A stretch of DNA of 64,000 nucleotides from Hydractinia symbiolongicarpus (Eukaryota > Cnidaria > Hydrozoa > Anthoathecata > Hydractiniidae), in the NCBI RefSeq assembly GCF_029227915.1, contig NC_079881.1:25211501-25275500 (forward strand), given 5' to 3'. A model generated the notes under the pieces. It did no database searches. It was not told where the DNA came from and saw nothing but the letters and a program-made list of their open reading frames with translations. Shown piece after piece: positions 24,903-37,662 of the stretch; position 1 is the first letter of the stretch; each line of letters opens with the position of its first letter. Both the position numbers and the translations under genes were made by a program.

Positions 24903-25907
24903 TAAAGAATCGTTCCGGAAGTGAGTTTACTCCCTGGGTACTTTCTTTGTATACTTTTGACTATACGGGCCGAGTCCGGGATTTACGGGAAATTGCGGGT
25001 TTTCGTTTGCCGGCGATTAAACTCCTTTTATTCAGCGTCTCATCAAAAATGAAATCGTTTTTGAAAACTACAAGTCTTATGCGTTTTAATGGTAAAAAAT
25101 TAATTTAAAAAATCGTTCGGGAAATCAGTTTACTCCCAGTTTACTTTCTTTGTATACATTTGACTATACGGGTCAAGCTCGGGATTTCCGGCAAATCGCG
25201 GGTTTTCGTTTGCCGGCGATTAAACTCCTTTTATTCAGCGTCTCATCAAAAATGAAGTCATTTTTTAAAACTACAAGTCTCATGCGTTTTAGTGGTGAAG
25301 AAATAATTTAAAAAATCTTTCGGCAAATGAGTTTACTCCCTGGGTATTTTCTTTGTATACACTCGACTATACGGCCAAACCCGGGATTTACGGGAAATCG
25401 CGGGTTTTCGTTGGCCGGCGATTAAACTCCTTTTATTCAGCGTCTCATCAAAAACGAAATCATTTTTGAAAACTACAAGTCTTATGCGTTTTAGTGGTGA
25501 AATAATAATTTAAAAAATCGTTCGGGAAATGAGTTTACTCCCAGTTTACTTCCTTTGTATACTTTTGACTATACGGGCCGAGTCCGGGATTTACGGGAAA
25601 TTGCGGGTTTTCGTTTGCCGGCGATTAAACTCCTTTTATTCAGCGTCTCATCAAAAATGAAATCTTAAATCAAGTCTTATGCGTTTTAGTGGTGAAGAAA
25701 TAATTTAAAAAATCGTTCGGCAAATGAGTTTACTCCCTGGGTATTTTCTTTGTATACACTCGACTATACGGCCAAACCTGGGATTTACGGGAAATCGCGG
25801 GTTTTCGTTGGCCGGCGCTTAAACACCTTTTATTCAGCGTCTCATCAAAAATGAAACCATTTTTGAAAACTACAAGTCTCATGCGTTTTAGTGGTGAAAA
25901 AATAATT
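24903..25907 (+). repeat. Five-monomer unit, copy 2 (1005 bp)
   Basis: Tandem partner of 23,899-24,902. Its B has lost the TTTTAGAAAAC mark (it reads TTTTTGAAAAC), so the two B monomers differ while the other four correspond closely. Confidence 0.75.
25511..25705 (+). repeat. Short 195-bp monomer 6
   Basis: Equivalent position in the next five-monomer unit, displaced by 1004 bp from monomer 5. It has ACTTCCTTTG where others have ACTTTCTTTG. Confidence 0.8.
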
Positions 25908-27124
25908 TAAAGAATCGTTCCGGAAGTGAGTTTACTCCCTGGGTACTTTCTTTGTATACTTTTGACTATACGGGCCGAGTCCGGGATTTACGGGAAATTG
26001 CGGGTTTTCGTTTGCCGGCGATTAAACTCCTTTTATTCAGCGTCTCATCAAAAATGAAATCGTTTTTGAAAACTACAAGTCTTATGCGTTTTAATGGTAA
26101 AAATTAATTTAAAAAATCGTTCGGGAAATGAGTTTACCCCCAGTTTACTTTCTTTGTATACATTTGACTATACGGGTCAAGCCCGGGATTTACGGCAAAT
26201 CGCGGGTTTTCGTTTGCCGGCGATTAAACTCCTTTTATTCAGCGTCTCATCAAAAACGAAATCATTTTTGAAAACTACAAGTCTCATGCGTTTTAGTGGT
26301 GAAAAAATAATTTAAAGAATCGTTTGGGAAATGAGTTTACTCCCTGGGTACTTTCTTTGTATACTTTTCACTGTACGGGCCGAGTCCGTGTTATACGGAA
26401 AATCGCGATATTTCGATTGCCGGCGATTAAACTCCTTTTATTCAGCGTCTCATAAAAAATGAAATCATTTTTGAAAACTACAAGTCTCATGCGTTTTAGT
26501 GGTGAAAAAATAATTTAAAGAATCGTTCGGGAAGTGAGTTTATTCCCTGGGTACTTTCTTTGTATACTTTTGACTATACGGGCCGAGTCCGGGATTTACG
26601 GGAAATTGCGGGTTTTCGTTTGCCGGCGATTAAACTCCTTTAATTCAGCGTCTCATCAAAAATGAAATCGTTTTTGAAAACTACAGGTCTTATGCGTTTT
26701 AATGGTAAAAAATTAATTTAAAAAATCGTTCGGGAAATGAGTTTACCCCCAGTTTACTTTCTTTGTATACATTTGACTATACGGGTCAAGCCCGGGATTT
26801 ACGGCAAATCGCGTGTTTTCGTTTGCCGGCGATTAAACTCCTTTTATTCAGCGTCTCATCAAAAACGAAATCATTTTTAAAAACTACAAGTCTCATGCGT
26901 TTTAGTGGTGAAAAAATAATTTAAAAAATCGTTCGGGAAATGAGTTTACTCCCAGTTTACTTTCTTTGTATACATTCGACTATACGGGTCAAGCCGGGGA
27001 TTTACGGCAAATCGCGGGTTTTCGTTTACCGGCGATTAAACTCTATTTATTCAGCGTCTCATCAAAAATGAAATCATTTTTGAAAATTACAAGTCTCATG
27101 CGTTTTAGTGGTGAAAAAATAATT
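25908..27124 (+). repeat. Six-monomer unit B-A-C-B-A-A, copy 1 (1217 bp)
   Basis: The first B has TTCCGGAAGTGAG. The first A is preceded by a one-base shorter junction (GGTAAAAATTAATTT), the C has TCGCGATATTTCG, and the last A has GCCGGGGATT and CTCTATTTATTC. All of these recur 1217 bp downstream. Confidence 0.8.
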
Positions 27125-28341
27125 TAAAGAATCGTTCCGGAATTGAGTTTACTCCCTGGGTACTTTCTTTGTATACTTTTGACTATACGGGCCGAGTCCG
27201 GGATTTACGGGAAATTGCGGGTTTTCGTTTGCCGGCGATTAAACTCCTTTTATTCAGCGTCTCATCAAAAATGAAATCGTTTTTGAAAACTACAAGTCTT
27301 ATGCGATTTAATGGTAAAAATTAATTTAAAAAATCGTTCGGGAAATGAGTTTACCCCCAGTTTACTTTCTTTGTATACATTTGACTATACGGGTCAAGCC
27401 CGGGATTTACGGCAAATCGCGGGTTTTCGTTTGCCGGCGATTAAACTCCTTTTATTCAGCGTCTCATCAAAAACGAAATCATTTTTGAAAACTACAAGTC
27501 TCATGCGTTTTAGTGGTGAAAAAATAATTTAAAGAATCGTTTGGGAAATGAGTTTACTCCCTGGGTACTTTCTTTGTATACTTTTCACTGTACGGGCCGA
27601 GTCCGTGTTATACGGAAAATCGCGATATTTCGATTGCCGGCGATTAAACTCCTTTTATTCAGCGTCTCATAAAAAATGAAATCATTTTTGAAAACTACAA
27701 GTCTCATGCGTTTTAGTGGTGAAAAAATAATTTAAAGAATCGTTCGGGAAGTGAGTTTATTCCCTGGGTACTTTCTTTGTATACTTTTGACTATACGGGC
27801 CGAGTCCGGGATTTACGGGAAATTGCGGGTTTTCGTTTGCCGGCGATTAAACTCCTTTAATTCAGCGTCTCATCAAAAATGAAATCGTTTTTGAAAACTA
27901 CAGGTCTTATGCGTTTTAATGGTAAAAAATTAATTTAAAAAATCGTTCGGGAAATGAGTTTACCCCCAGTTTACTTTCTTTGTATACATTTGACTATACG
28001 GGTCAAGCCCGGGATTTACGGCAAATCGCGTGTTTTCGTTTGCCGGCGATTAAACTCCTTTTATTCAGCGTCTCATCAAAAACGAAATCATTTTTAAAAA
28101 CTACAAGTCTCATGCGTTTTAGTGGTGAAAAAATAATTTAAAAAATCGTTCGGGAAATGAGTTTACTCCCAGTTTACTTTCTTTGTATACATTCGACTAT
28201 ACGGGTCAAGCCGGGGATTTACGGCAAATCGCGGGTTTTCGTTTACCGGCGATTAAACTCTATTTATTCAGCGTCTCATCAAAAATGAAATCATTTTTGA
28301 AAACTACAAGTCTCATGCGTTTTAGTGGTGAAAAAATAATT
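27125..28341 (+). repeat. Six-monomer unit B-A-C-B-A-A, copy 2 (1217 bp)
   Basis: Tandem partner of 25,908-27,124, with few private changes such as TTCCGGAATTGAG and ATGCGATTTAATGG. The next monomer is the TATAATTTTCAC form of C, which also led the eight-monomer unit at 21,887, so the larger pattern resumes here. Confidence 0.8.
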
Positions 28342-29354
28342 TAAAGAATCGTTTGGGAAATGAGTTTACTCCCTGGGTACTTTCTTTGTATAATTTTCAC
28401 TGTACGGGCCGAGTCCGTGATATACGGAAAATCGTGGGTTTTCGATTGCCGGCGATTAAACTCCTTTTATTCAGCGTCTCATCAAAAATGAAATCATTTT
28501 TGAAAACTACAAGTCTTATGCCTTTTAGTGGTGAAAAAATAATTTAAAGAATCGTTTGGGAAGTGAGTTTACTCCCTGGGTACTTTCTTTGTATACTTTT
28601 CACAGTACTGGCCGAGTCCGTGATATACGGAAAATCGCGGGTTTTCGTTTGCCGGCGATTAAACTCCTTTTATTCAGCGTCTCATCAAAAATGAAATCAT
28701 TTTTGAAAACTACAAGTCTCATGCGTTTTAGTGGTGAAAAAATAATTTAAAGAATCGTTCGGGAAGTGAGTTTACTCCCTGGGTACGTTCTTTGTATACT
28801 TTTGACTATACGGCCGAGTCCGGGATTTACGGGAAATTGCGGGTTTTCGTTTGCCGGCGATTAAACTCCTTTTATTCAGCGTCTCATCAAAAATGACATT
28901 GTTTTAGAAAACTACAAGTCTTATGCGTTTTAGTGGTAAAAAATTAATTTAAAAAATCGTTCGGGAAATGAGTTTACTCCCAGTTTACTTTCTTTGTATA
29001 CATTTGACTATACGGGTCAAGCTCGGGATTTACGGCAAATCGCGGGTTTTCGTTTGCCGGCGATTAAACTCCTTTTATTCAGCGTTTCATCAAAAATGAA
29101 ATCATTTTTTAAAACTACAAGTCTCATGCGTTTTAGTGGTGAAAAAATAATTTAAAAAATCTTTCGGCAAATGAGTTTACTCCCTGGGTATTTTCTTTGT
29201 ATACACTCGACTATACGGCCAAACCCGGGATTTACGGGAAATCGCAGGTTTTCGTTGGCCGGCGATTAAACTCCTTTTATTCAGCGTCTCATCAAAAACG
29301 AAATCATTTTTGAAAACTACAAGTCTCATGCGTTTTAGTGGTGAAATAATAGTT

Positions 29355-29549
29355 TAAAAAATCGTTCGGGAAATGAGTTTACTCCCAGTTTACTTTCTTT
29401 GTATACTTTTGACTATATGGGCCGAGTCCGGGATTTACGGGAAATTGCGGGTTTTCGTTTGCCGGCGATTAAACTCCTTTTATTCAGCGTCTCATCAAAA
29501 ATGAAATCTTAAATCAAGTCTTATGCGTTTTAGTGGTGAAGAAATAATT
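29355..29549 (+). repeat. Short 195-bp monomer 7
   Basis: Last copy seen of the short chimera. It is preceded by an altered junction (AATAGTTTAAAA) and has CTATATGGGCC for CTATACGGGCC. Confidence 0.8.
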
Positions 29550-32500
29550 TAAAAAATCGTTCGGCAAATGAGTTTACTCCCTGGGTATTTTCTTTGTATA
29601 CACTCGACTATACGGCCAAGCCCGGGATTTACGGGAAATCGCGGGTTTTCGTTGGCCGGCGATTAAACTCCTTTTATTCAGCGTCTCATCAAAAATGAAA
29701 TCATTTTTGAAAACTACAAGTCTCGTGCTTTTTAGTGGAGAAAAAATAATTTAAAAAATCGTTCGGGAAATGAGTTTACTCCCAGTTTACTTTCTTTGTA
29801 TACATTTGACTATACGGGTCAAGCCCGGGATTTACGGCAAATCGCGGGTTTTCGTTTGCCGGCGATTAAACTCCTTTTATTCAGCGTCTCATCAAAAATG
29901 AAATCATTTTTAAAAACTACAAGTCTCATGCGTTTTAGTGGTGAAAAAATAATTTAAAAAATCGTTCGGGAAATGAGTTTACTCCCAGTTTACTTTCTTT
30001 GTATACATTTGACTATACGGGTCAAGCCCGGGATTTACGGCAAATCGCGGGTTTTCGTTTGCCGGCGATTAAACTCCTTTTATTCAGCGTCTCATCAAAA
30101 ATGAAATCATTTTTGAAAACTACAAGTCTCATGCGTTTTAGTGGTGAAGAAATAATTTAAAAAATCGGTCGGGAAATGAGTTTACTCCCTGGGTATTTTC
30201 TTTGTATGCATTCGACTATACGGCCAAGCCCGGGATTTACGGGAAATCGCGGGTTTTCGTTGGCCGGCGATTAAACTCCTTTTATTCAGCGTTTCATCAA
30301 AAACGAAATCATTTTTAAAAGCTACAAGTCTCATGCGTTTTAGTGGTGAAAAAATAATTTAAAAAATCGTTCGGGAAATGAGTTTACTCCCAGTTTACTT
30401 TCTTTGTATACATTCGACTATACGGGTCAAGCCCGGGATTTACGGCAAATCGCGGGTTTTCGTTTGCCGGCGATTAAACTCCTTTTATTCAGCGTCTCAT
30501 CAAAAATGAAATCATTTTTGAAAACTACAAGTCTCATGCGTTTTAGTGGTGAAAAAGTAATTTAAAGAATCGTTTGGGAAATGAGTTTACTCCCTGGGTA
30601 CTTTCTTTGTATACTTTTCACTGTACGGGCCGAGTCCGTGATATACGGAAAATCGCGGGTTTTCGTTTGCCGGCGATTAAACTCCTTTTATTCAGCGTCT
30701 CATCAAAAATGAAATCATTTTTGAAAACTACAAGTCTCATGCGTTTTAGTGGTGAAAAAATAATTTAAAGAATCGTTCGGGAAGTGAGTTTACTCCCTGG
30801 GTACTTTCTTTGTATACATTCGACTATACGGGTCAGGCCCGGGATTTACGGCAAATCGCGGGTTTTCGTTTGCCGGCGATTAAACTCCTTTTATTCAGCG
30901 TCTCATCAAAAATGAAATCATTCTTGAAAACTACAAGTCTCATGCGTTTTAGTGGTGAAGAAATAATTTAAAAAATCGTTCGGGAAATGAGTTTACTCCC
31001 TGGGTATTTTCTTTGTATACATTCGTCTATACGGGCCAAGCCCGGGATTTACGGGAAATCGCGGGTTTTCGTTTGCCGGCGATTAAACTTCTTTTATTCA
31101 GCGTCTCAATAAAAATTAAATCATTTTTGAAAAGTACCAGTCTCATGCGTTTTAGTGGTGAAAATATAATTTAAAGAATCGTTCGGGAAATGAGTTTACT
31201 CCCTGCGTACTTTCTTTGTATACTTTTGACTATACGGGCCGGGTCCGGGATTTACGGGAAATCGCGGGTTTTCCTTTGCCGGAGATTAAACTCCTTTTAT
31301 TCAGCGTCTCATCAAAAATGAAATCATTTTTGAAAACTACAAGTCTCGTGCGTTTTAGTGGTGAAAAAGTAATTTAAAGAATCGTTTGGGAAATGAGTTT
31401 ACTCCCTGGGTACTTTCTTTGTATACTTTTCACTGTACGGGCCGAGTCCGTGATATACGGAAAATCGCGGGTTTTCATTTGCCGGCGATTAAACTTCTTT
31501 TATTCAGCGTCTCATCAAAAATGAAATCATTTTTGAAAACTACAAGTCTCATGCGTTTTAGTGGTGAAAAAGTAATTTAAAGAATCGTTTGGGAAATGAG
31601 TTTACTCCCTGGGTACTTTCTTTGTATACTTTTCACTGTACGGGCCGAGTCCGTGATATACGGAAAATCGCGGGTTTTCGTTTGCCCGCGATTACACTCC
31701 TTTTATTCAGCGTCTCATCAAAAATGAAATCATTTTTGAAAACTACAAGTCTCATGCGTTTTAGTGGTGAAAAAATAATTTAAAGAATCGTTCGGGAAGT
31801 GAGTTTACTCCCTGGGTACTTTCTTTGTATACTTTTGACTATACGGGCCGAGTCCGGGATTTACGGGAAATTGCGGGTTTTCCTTTGCCGGCGATTAAAC
31901 TCCTTTCATTCAGCGTCTCATCAAAAATGAAATCGTTTTTGAAAACTACAAGTCTTATGCGTTTTAGTGGTAAAAAATTAATTTAAAAAATCCTTCGGGA
32001 AATGAGTTTACTCCCAGTTTACTTTCTTCGTATACATTTGACTATACGGGTCAAGCCCGGGATTTACGGCAAATCGCGGGTTTTCGTTTGCCGGCGATTA
32101 AACTCCTTTTATTCAGCGTCTCATCAAAAATGAAATCATTTTTGAAAACTACAAGTCTCATGCGTTTTAGTGGTGAAGAAATAATTTAAAAAATCGTTCG
32201 GCAAATGAGTTTACTCCCTGGGTATTTTCTTTGTATACACTCGACTATACGGCCAAACCCGGGATTTACGGGAAATCGCGGGTTTTCGTTGGCCGGCGAT
32301 TAAACTCCTTCTATTCAGCGTCTCATCAAAAACGAAATCATTTTTGAAAACTACAAGTCTCATGCGTTTTAGTGGTGAAAAAATATTTTAAAAAATCGTT
32401 CGGGAAATGAGTGTACTCCCAGTTTACTTTCTTTGTATACATTCGACTATACGGGTCAACCCCGGGATTTACGGCAAATCGCGGGTTTTTGTTTGCCGGC

Positions 32501-33799
32501 GATTAAACTCCTTTTATTCAGCGTCTCATCAAAAATGAAATCATTTTTGAAAACTACAAGTCTCATGCGTTTTAGTGGTGAAGAAATAATTTAAAAAATC
32601 GTTCGGGAAATGAGTTTACTCCCTGGGTATTTTCTTTGTATACATTCGACTATACGGCCAAGCCCGAGATTTACGGGAAATCGCGGGTTTTCGTTTGCCG
32701 GCGATTAAACTCCTTTTATTCAGCGTCTCATCAAAAACAAAATTATTTTTGAAAACTACAAGTCTCATGCGTTTTAGTGGCGAAAAATAATTTAAAGAAT
32801 CGTTCGGGAAATGAGTTTACTTCCGGGGTACTTTCTTTGTATACATTCGTCTATACGGGCCAAGCCCGGGATTTACGGGAAATCATGGGTTTTCGTTTGC
32901 CGGCGATTAAACTTCTTTTATTCAGCGTCTCAATAAAAATTAAATCATTTTTGAAAAGTACCAGTCTCATGCGTTTTAGTGGTGAAAATATAATTTAAAG
33001 AATCGTTCGGGAAATGAGTTTACTCCCTGCGTACTTTCTTTGTATACTTTTGACTATACGGGCCGGGTCCGGAATTTACGGGAAATCGCGGGTTTTCCTT
33101 TGCCGGAGATTAAACTCCTTTTATTCAGCGTCTCATCAAAAATGAAATAATTTTTGAAAACTACAAGTCTCGTGCGTTTTAGTGGTGAAAAAATAATTTA
33201 AAAAATCGTTCGGGAAATGAGTTTACTCCCTGGGTACTTTCTTTGTATACATTCGACTATACGGGTCAAGCCCGGGATTTACGGCAAATCGCGGGTTTTC
33301 GTTTGCCGGCGATTAAACTCCTTTTATTCAGCGTCTCATCAAAAACGAAATCATTTTTGAAAACTACAAGTCTCATGCGTTTTAGTGGTGAAAAAATAAT
33401 TTAAAGAATCGTTTGGGAAATGAGTTTACTCCCTGGGTACTTTCTTTGTATACTTTTCACTGTACGGGCCGAGTCCGTGATATACGGAAAATCGCGGGTT
33501 TTCGATTGCCGGCGATTAAACTCCTTTTATTCAGCGTCTCATCAAAACTGAAATCATTTTTAAAAACTAAAAGTCTCATGCGTTTTAGTGGTGAAAAAAT
33601 AATTTAAAGAATCGTTCGGGAAGTGAGTTTACTCCCTGGGTACTTTCTTTGTATACTTTTGACTATACGGGCCGAGTCCGGGATTTACGGGAAATTGCGG
33701 GTTTTCGTTTGCCGGCGATTAAACTCCTTTTATTCAGCGTCTCATCAAAAATGGAATCATTTTTGAAAACTACAAGTCTCATGCGTTTTAGTGGTGATG

Positions 33800-36700
33800 A
33801 AATAATTTAAAAAATCGTTCGGGAAATGAGTTTACTCCCTGGGTATATTCTTTGTATACATTCGACTATACGGCCAAGCCCGGGATTTACAGGAAATCGC
33901 GGGTTTTCGTTGGCCGGCGATTAAAGTCCTTTTATTCAGCGTCTCATCAAAAACGAAATCATTTTTAAAAACTACAAGTCTCATGCGTTTTAGTGGTGAA
34001 AAAATAATTTAAAAAATCATTCGGGAAATGAGTTTACTCCCAGTTTACTTTCTTTGTATACATTCGACTATACGGGTCAATCCCGGGATTTTACGGGAAA
34101 TCGCGGGTTTTCGTTGGCCGGCGATTAAACTCCTTTTATTCAGCGTCTCATCAAAAACGAAATCATTTTTAAAAACTACAAGTCTCATGCGTTTTAGTGG
34201 TGAAAAAATAATTTAAAGAATCGTTTGGGAAATGAGTTTACTCCCTGGGTACTTTCTTTGTATACTTTTCACTGTACGGGCCGAGTCCGTGATATACGGA
34301 AAATCGCGGGTTTTCGTTTGCCGGCGATTAAACTCCTTTTATTCAGCGTCTCATCAAAAATGAAATCATTTTTAAAAACTACAAGTCTCATGCGTTTTAG
34401 TGGTGAAAAAATAATTTAAAGAATCGTTCGGGAAGTGAGTTTACTCCCTGTGTACTTTCTTTGTATACTTTTGACTATACGGGCCGAGTCCGGGATTTAC
34501 GGGAAATTGCGGGTTTTCGTTTGCCGGCGATTAAACTCCTTTTATTCAGCGTCTCATCAAAAATGAAATCGTTTTTGAAAACTACAAGTCTTATTCGTTT
34601 TAATGGTAAAAAATTAATTTAAAAAATCGTTCGGGAAATGAGTTTACTCCCAGTTTACTTTCTTTGTATACATTTGACTATACGGGTCAAACCCGGGATT
34701 TACGGCAAATCGCGGGTTTTCGTTTGCCGGCGATTAAACTCCTTTTATTCAGCGCTTCATCAAAAATGAAATCATTTTTAAAAACTACAAGTCTCATGCG
34801 TTTTAGTGGTGAAAAAATAATTTAAAGAATCGTTCGGGAAGTGAGTTTACTCCCTGTGTACTTTCTTTGTATACTTTTGACTATACGGGCCGAGTCCGGG
34901 ATTTACGGGAAATTGTGGGTTTTCGTTTGCCGGCGATTAAACTCCTTTTATTCAGCGTCTCATCAAAAATGAAATCGTTTTTGAAAACTACAAGTCTTAT
35001 GCGTTTTAATAGTAAAAAATTAATTTAAAAAATCGTTCGGGAAATGAGTGTACTCCCAGTTTACTTTCTTTGTATACATTTGACTATACGGGTCAAACCC
35101 GGGATTTACGGCAAATCGCGGGTTTTCGTTTGCCGGCGATTAAACTCCTTTTATTCAGCGTCTCATCAAAAATGAAATCATTTTTGAAAACTACAAGTCT
35201 CATGCGTTTTAGTGGTGAAGAAATAATTTAAAAAAATCGTTCGGGAAATGAGTTTACTCCCTGGGTATTTTCTTTGTATACATTCGACTATACGGCTCAA
35301 GCCCGGGATTTACGGCAAATCGCGGGTTTTCGTTTGCCGGCGATTAAACTCCTTTTATTCAGCGTCTCATCAAAAATGAAATCATTTTTGAAAACTACAA
35401 GTCTCATGCGTTTTAGTGGTGAAGAAATAATTTAAAGAATCGTTTGGGAAATGAGTTTACTCCCTGGGTACTTTCTTTGTATACTTTTCACTGTACGGGC
35501 CGAGTCCGTGATATACGGAAAATCGCGGGTTTTCGTTTGCCGGCAATTAAACTCCTTTTATTCAGCGTCTCATCAAAAATGAAATCATTTTTGAAAACTA
35601 CAAGTCTCATGCGTTTTAGTGGTGAAAAAATAATTTAAAGAATCGTTCGGGAAATGAGTTTACTCCCTGGGTACTTTCTTTATATACTTTTGACTATACG
35701 GGCCGAGTCTGGGTTTTACGGGAAATTGCGGGTTTTCGTTTGCCGGCGATTAAACTCCTTTTATTCAGCGTCTCATCAATAGCGAAATCATTTTTGAAAA
35801 CTACAAGTCTCATTCGTTTTAGTGGTGAAAAGTAATTCAAAGAATCGTTCGGGAAATGAGTTTAATCCCTGGGTACTTTCTTTGTATACATTAGACTATA
35901 CGGGCCAAGCCCGGGATGTACGGGAAATCGCGGGTTTTCGTTTGCCGGCAATTAAACTCCTTTTATTCAGCGTCTCATCAAAAATGAAATCATTTTTGAA
36001 AACTACAAGTCTCATGCGTTTTAGTGGTGAAGAAATAATTTAAAAAATCGTTCGGGTAATGAGTGTACTCCCTGGGTATTTTCTTTGTATACATTCGAAT
36101 ATACGGCCAAGCCAGGGATTTACGGGAAATCGCGGGTTTTCGTTTGCCGGCGATTAAACTTCTTTTATTCAGCGTCTCATCAAAAATGAAATCATTTTTG
36201 AAAACTACAAGTCTCATGCGTTTTAGTGGTGAAGAAATAATTTAAAAAATCGTTCGGGTAATGAGTGTACTCCCTGGGTATTTTCTTTGTATACATTCGA
36301 CTATACGGCCAAGCCAGGGATTTACGGGAAATCGCGGGTTTTCGTTTGCCGGCGATTAAACTCCTTTTATTCAGCGTCTCATCAAAAATGAAATCATTTT
36401 TTAAAACTACAAGTCTCATGCGTTATAGTGGTGAAGAAATAATTTAAAAAAATCGTTCGGGAAATGAGTTTACTCCCTGGGTATTTTCTTTGTATACATT
36501 CGACTATACGGGTCAAGCGCGGGATTTACGGCAAATCGCAGGTTTTCGTTTGCCGGCGATTAAACTCCTTTTATTTAGCGTCTCATCAAAAATGAAATCA
36601 TTTTTGAAAACTACGAGTCTCATGCGTTTTAGTGGTGAAAAAATAATTTAAAGAATCGTTTGGGAAATGAGTTTACTCCCTGGGTACTTTCTTTGTATAC

Positions 36701-37470
36701 TTTTCACTGTACGGGCCGAGTCCGTGATATACGGAAAATCGCGGGTTTTCGTTTGCCGGCAATTAAACTCCTTTTATTCAGCGTCTCATCAAAAATGATA
36801 TCATTTTTGAAAACTACAAGTCTCATGCGTTTTAGTGGTGAAAAATTAATTTAAAGAATCGTTCGGGAAATGAGTTTACTCCCTGGGTACTTTCTTTTTA
36901 TACTTTTGACTATACGGGCCGAGTCCGGGTTTTACGGGAAATTGCGGGTTTTCGTTTGCCGGCGATTAAACTCCTTTTATTCAGCGTCTCATCAATAGCG
37001 AAATCAATTTTGAAAACTACAAGTCTCATTCGTTTTAGTGGTGAAAAATAATTTAAAGAATCGTTCGGGAAATGAGTTTACTCCCTGGGTACTTTCTTTG
37101 TATACTTTTGACTATACGGTCTGAGTCCGGAATTTACGGGAAATCGCGGGTTTTCGTTTGCCGGCAATTAAACTCCTTTTATTCAGCGTCTCATAAAAAA
37201 TGAAATCATTTTTGAAAACTACAAGTCTCATGCGTCTTAGTGGTGAAAAAATAATTTAAAAAATCGTTCGGGAAATGAGTTTACTCCCTGGGTACTTTCT
37301 TTGTATACATTAGACTATACGGGCCAAGCCCGGGATTTACGGGAAATCGCGGGTTTTCGTTTGCGGGCGATTAAACTTCTTTTATTCAGCGTCTCATCAA
37401 AAATGAAATCATTTTTGAAAACTACAAGTCTCATGCGTTTTAGTGGTGAAGAAATAATTTAAAAAATCGT
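33800..37470. repeat. Segment with a paralogue at about 57-60.3 kb
   Basis: Several rare monomers occur here and again 22.9-24.3 kb downstream: a D with GGGTATATTC (33,841; also near 57,107 and 58,121), an A preceded by AATCATTCGGG (near 34,018; also near 57,274 and 58,288), a unit whose junction has one extra A (near 35,230; also near 59,298), and a B with TATATAC, GGTTTTACGGG and ATCAATAGCG (35,636; also 59,704 and 62,539). The order is similar but not unbroken. Confidence 0.6.
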
Positions 37471-37662
37471 TCGGGTAATGAGTGTACTCCCTGGGTACTT
37501 TCTTTGTATACATTAGACTATACGGGCCAACCCCGGGATTTACGGGAAATCGCGGGTTTTCGTTTGCGGGCGATTAAACTTCTTTTATTCAGCGTCTCAT
37601 CAAAAATGAAATCATTTTTGAAAACTACAAGTCTCATGCGTTTTAGTGGTGAAGAAATAATT

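Larger units (their letters stand above)
15617..35640. repeat. Sub-array II: C, B, A and D mosaic with short monomers
   Basis: This segment is built from C (TATAATTTTCAC or TATACTTTTCAC), B (some with CGTTTTAGAAAAC), A and D (GGTATTTTC, ACGGCCAAACCCGGG, TTGGCCGGCG). It contains seven monomers of 194-195 bp and several successive multi-monomer duplications. The TTTTAGAAAAC form of B appears near 15,771, 19,819, 22,447, 24,053 and 28,901, which marks the spread of one larger module. The right boundary is gradual. Confidence 0.7.
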
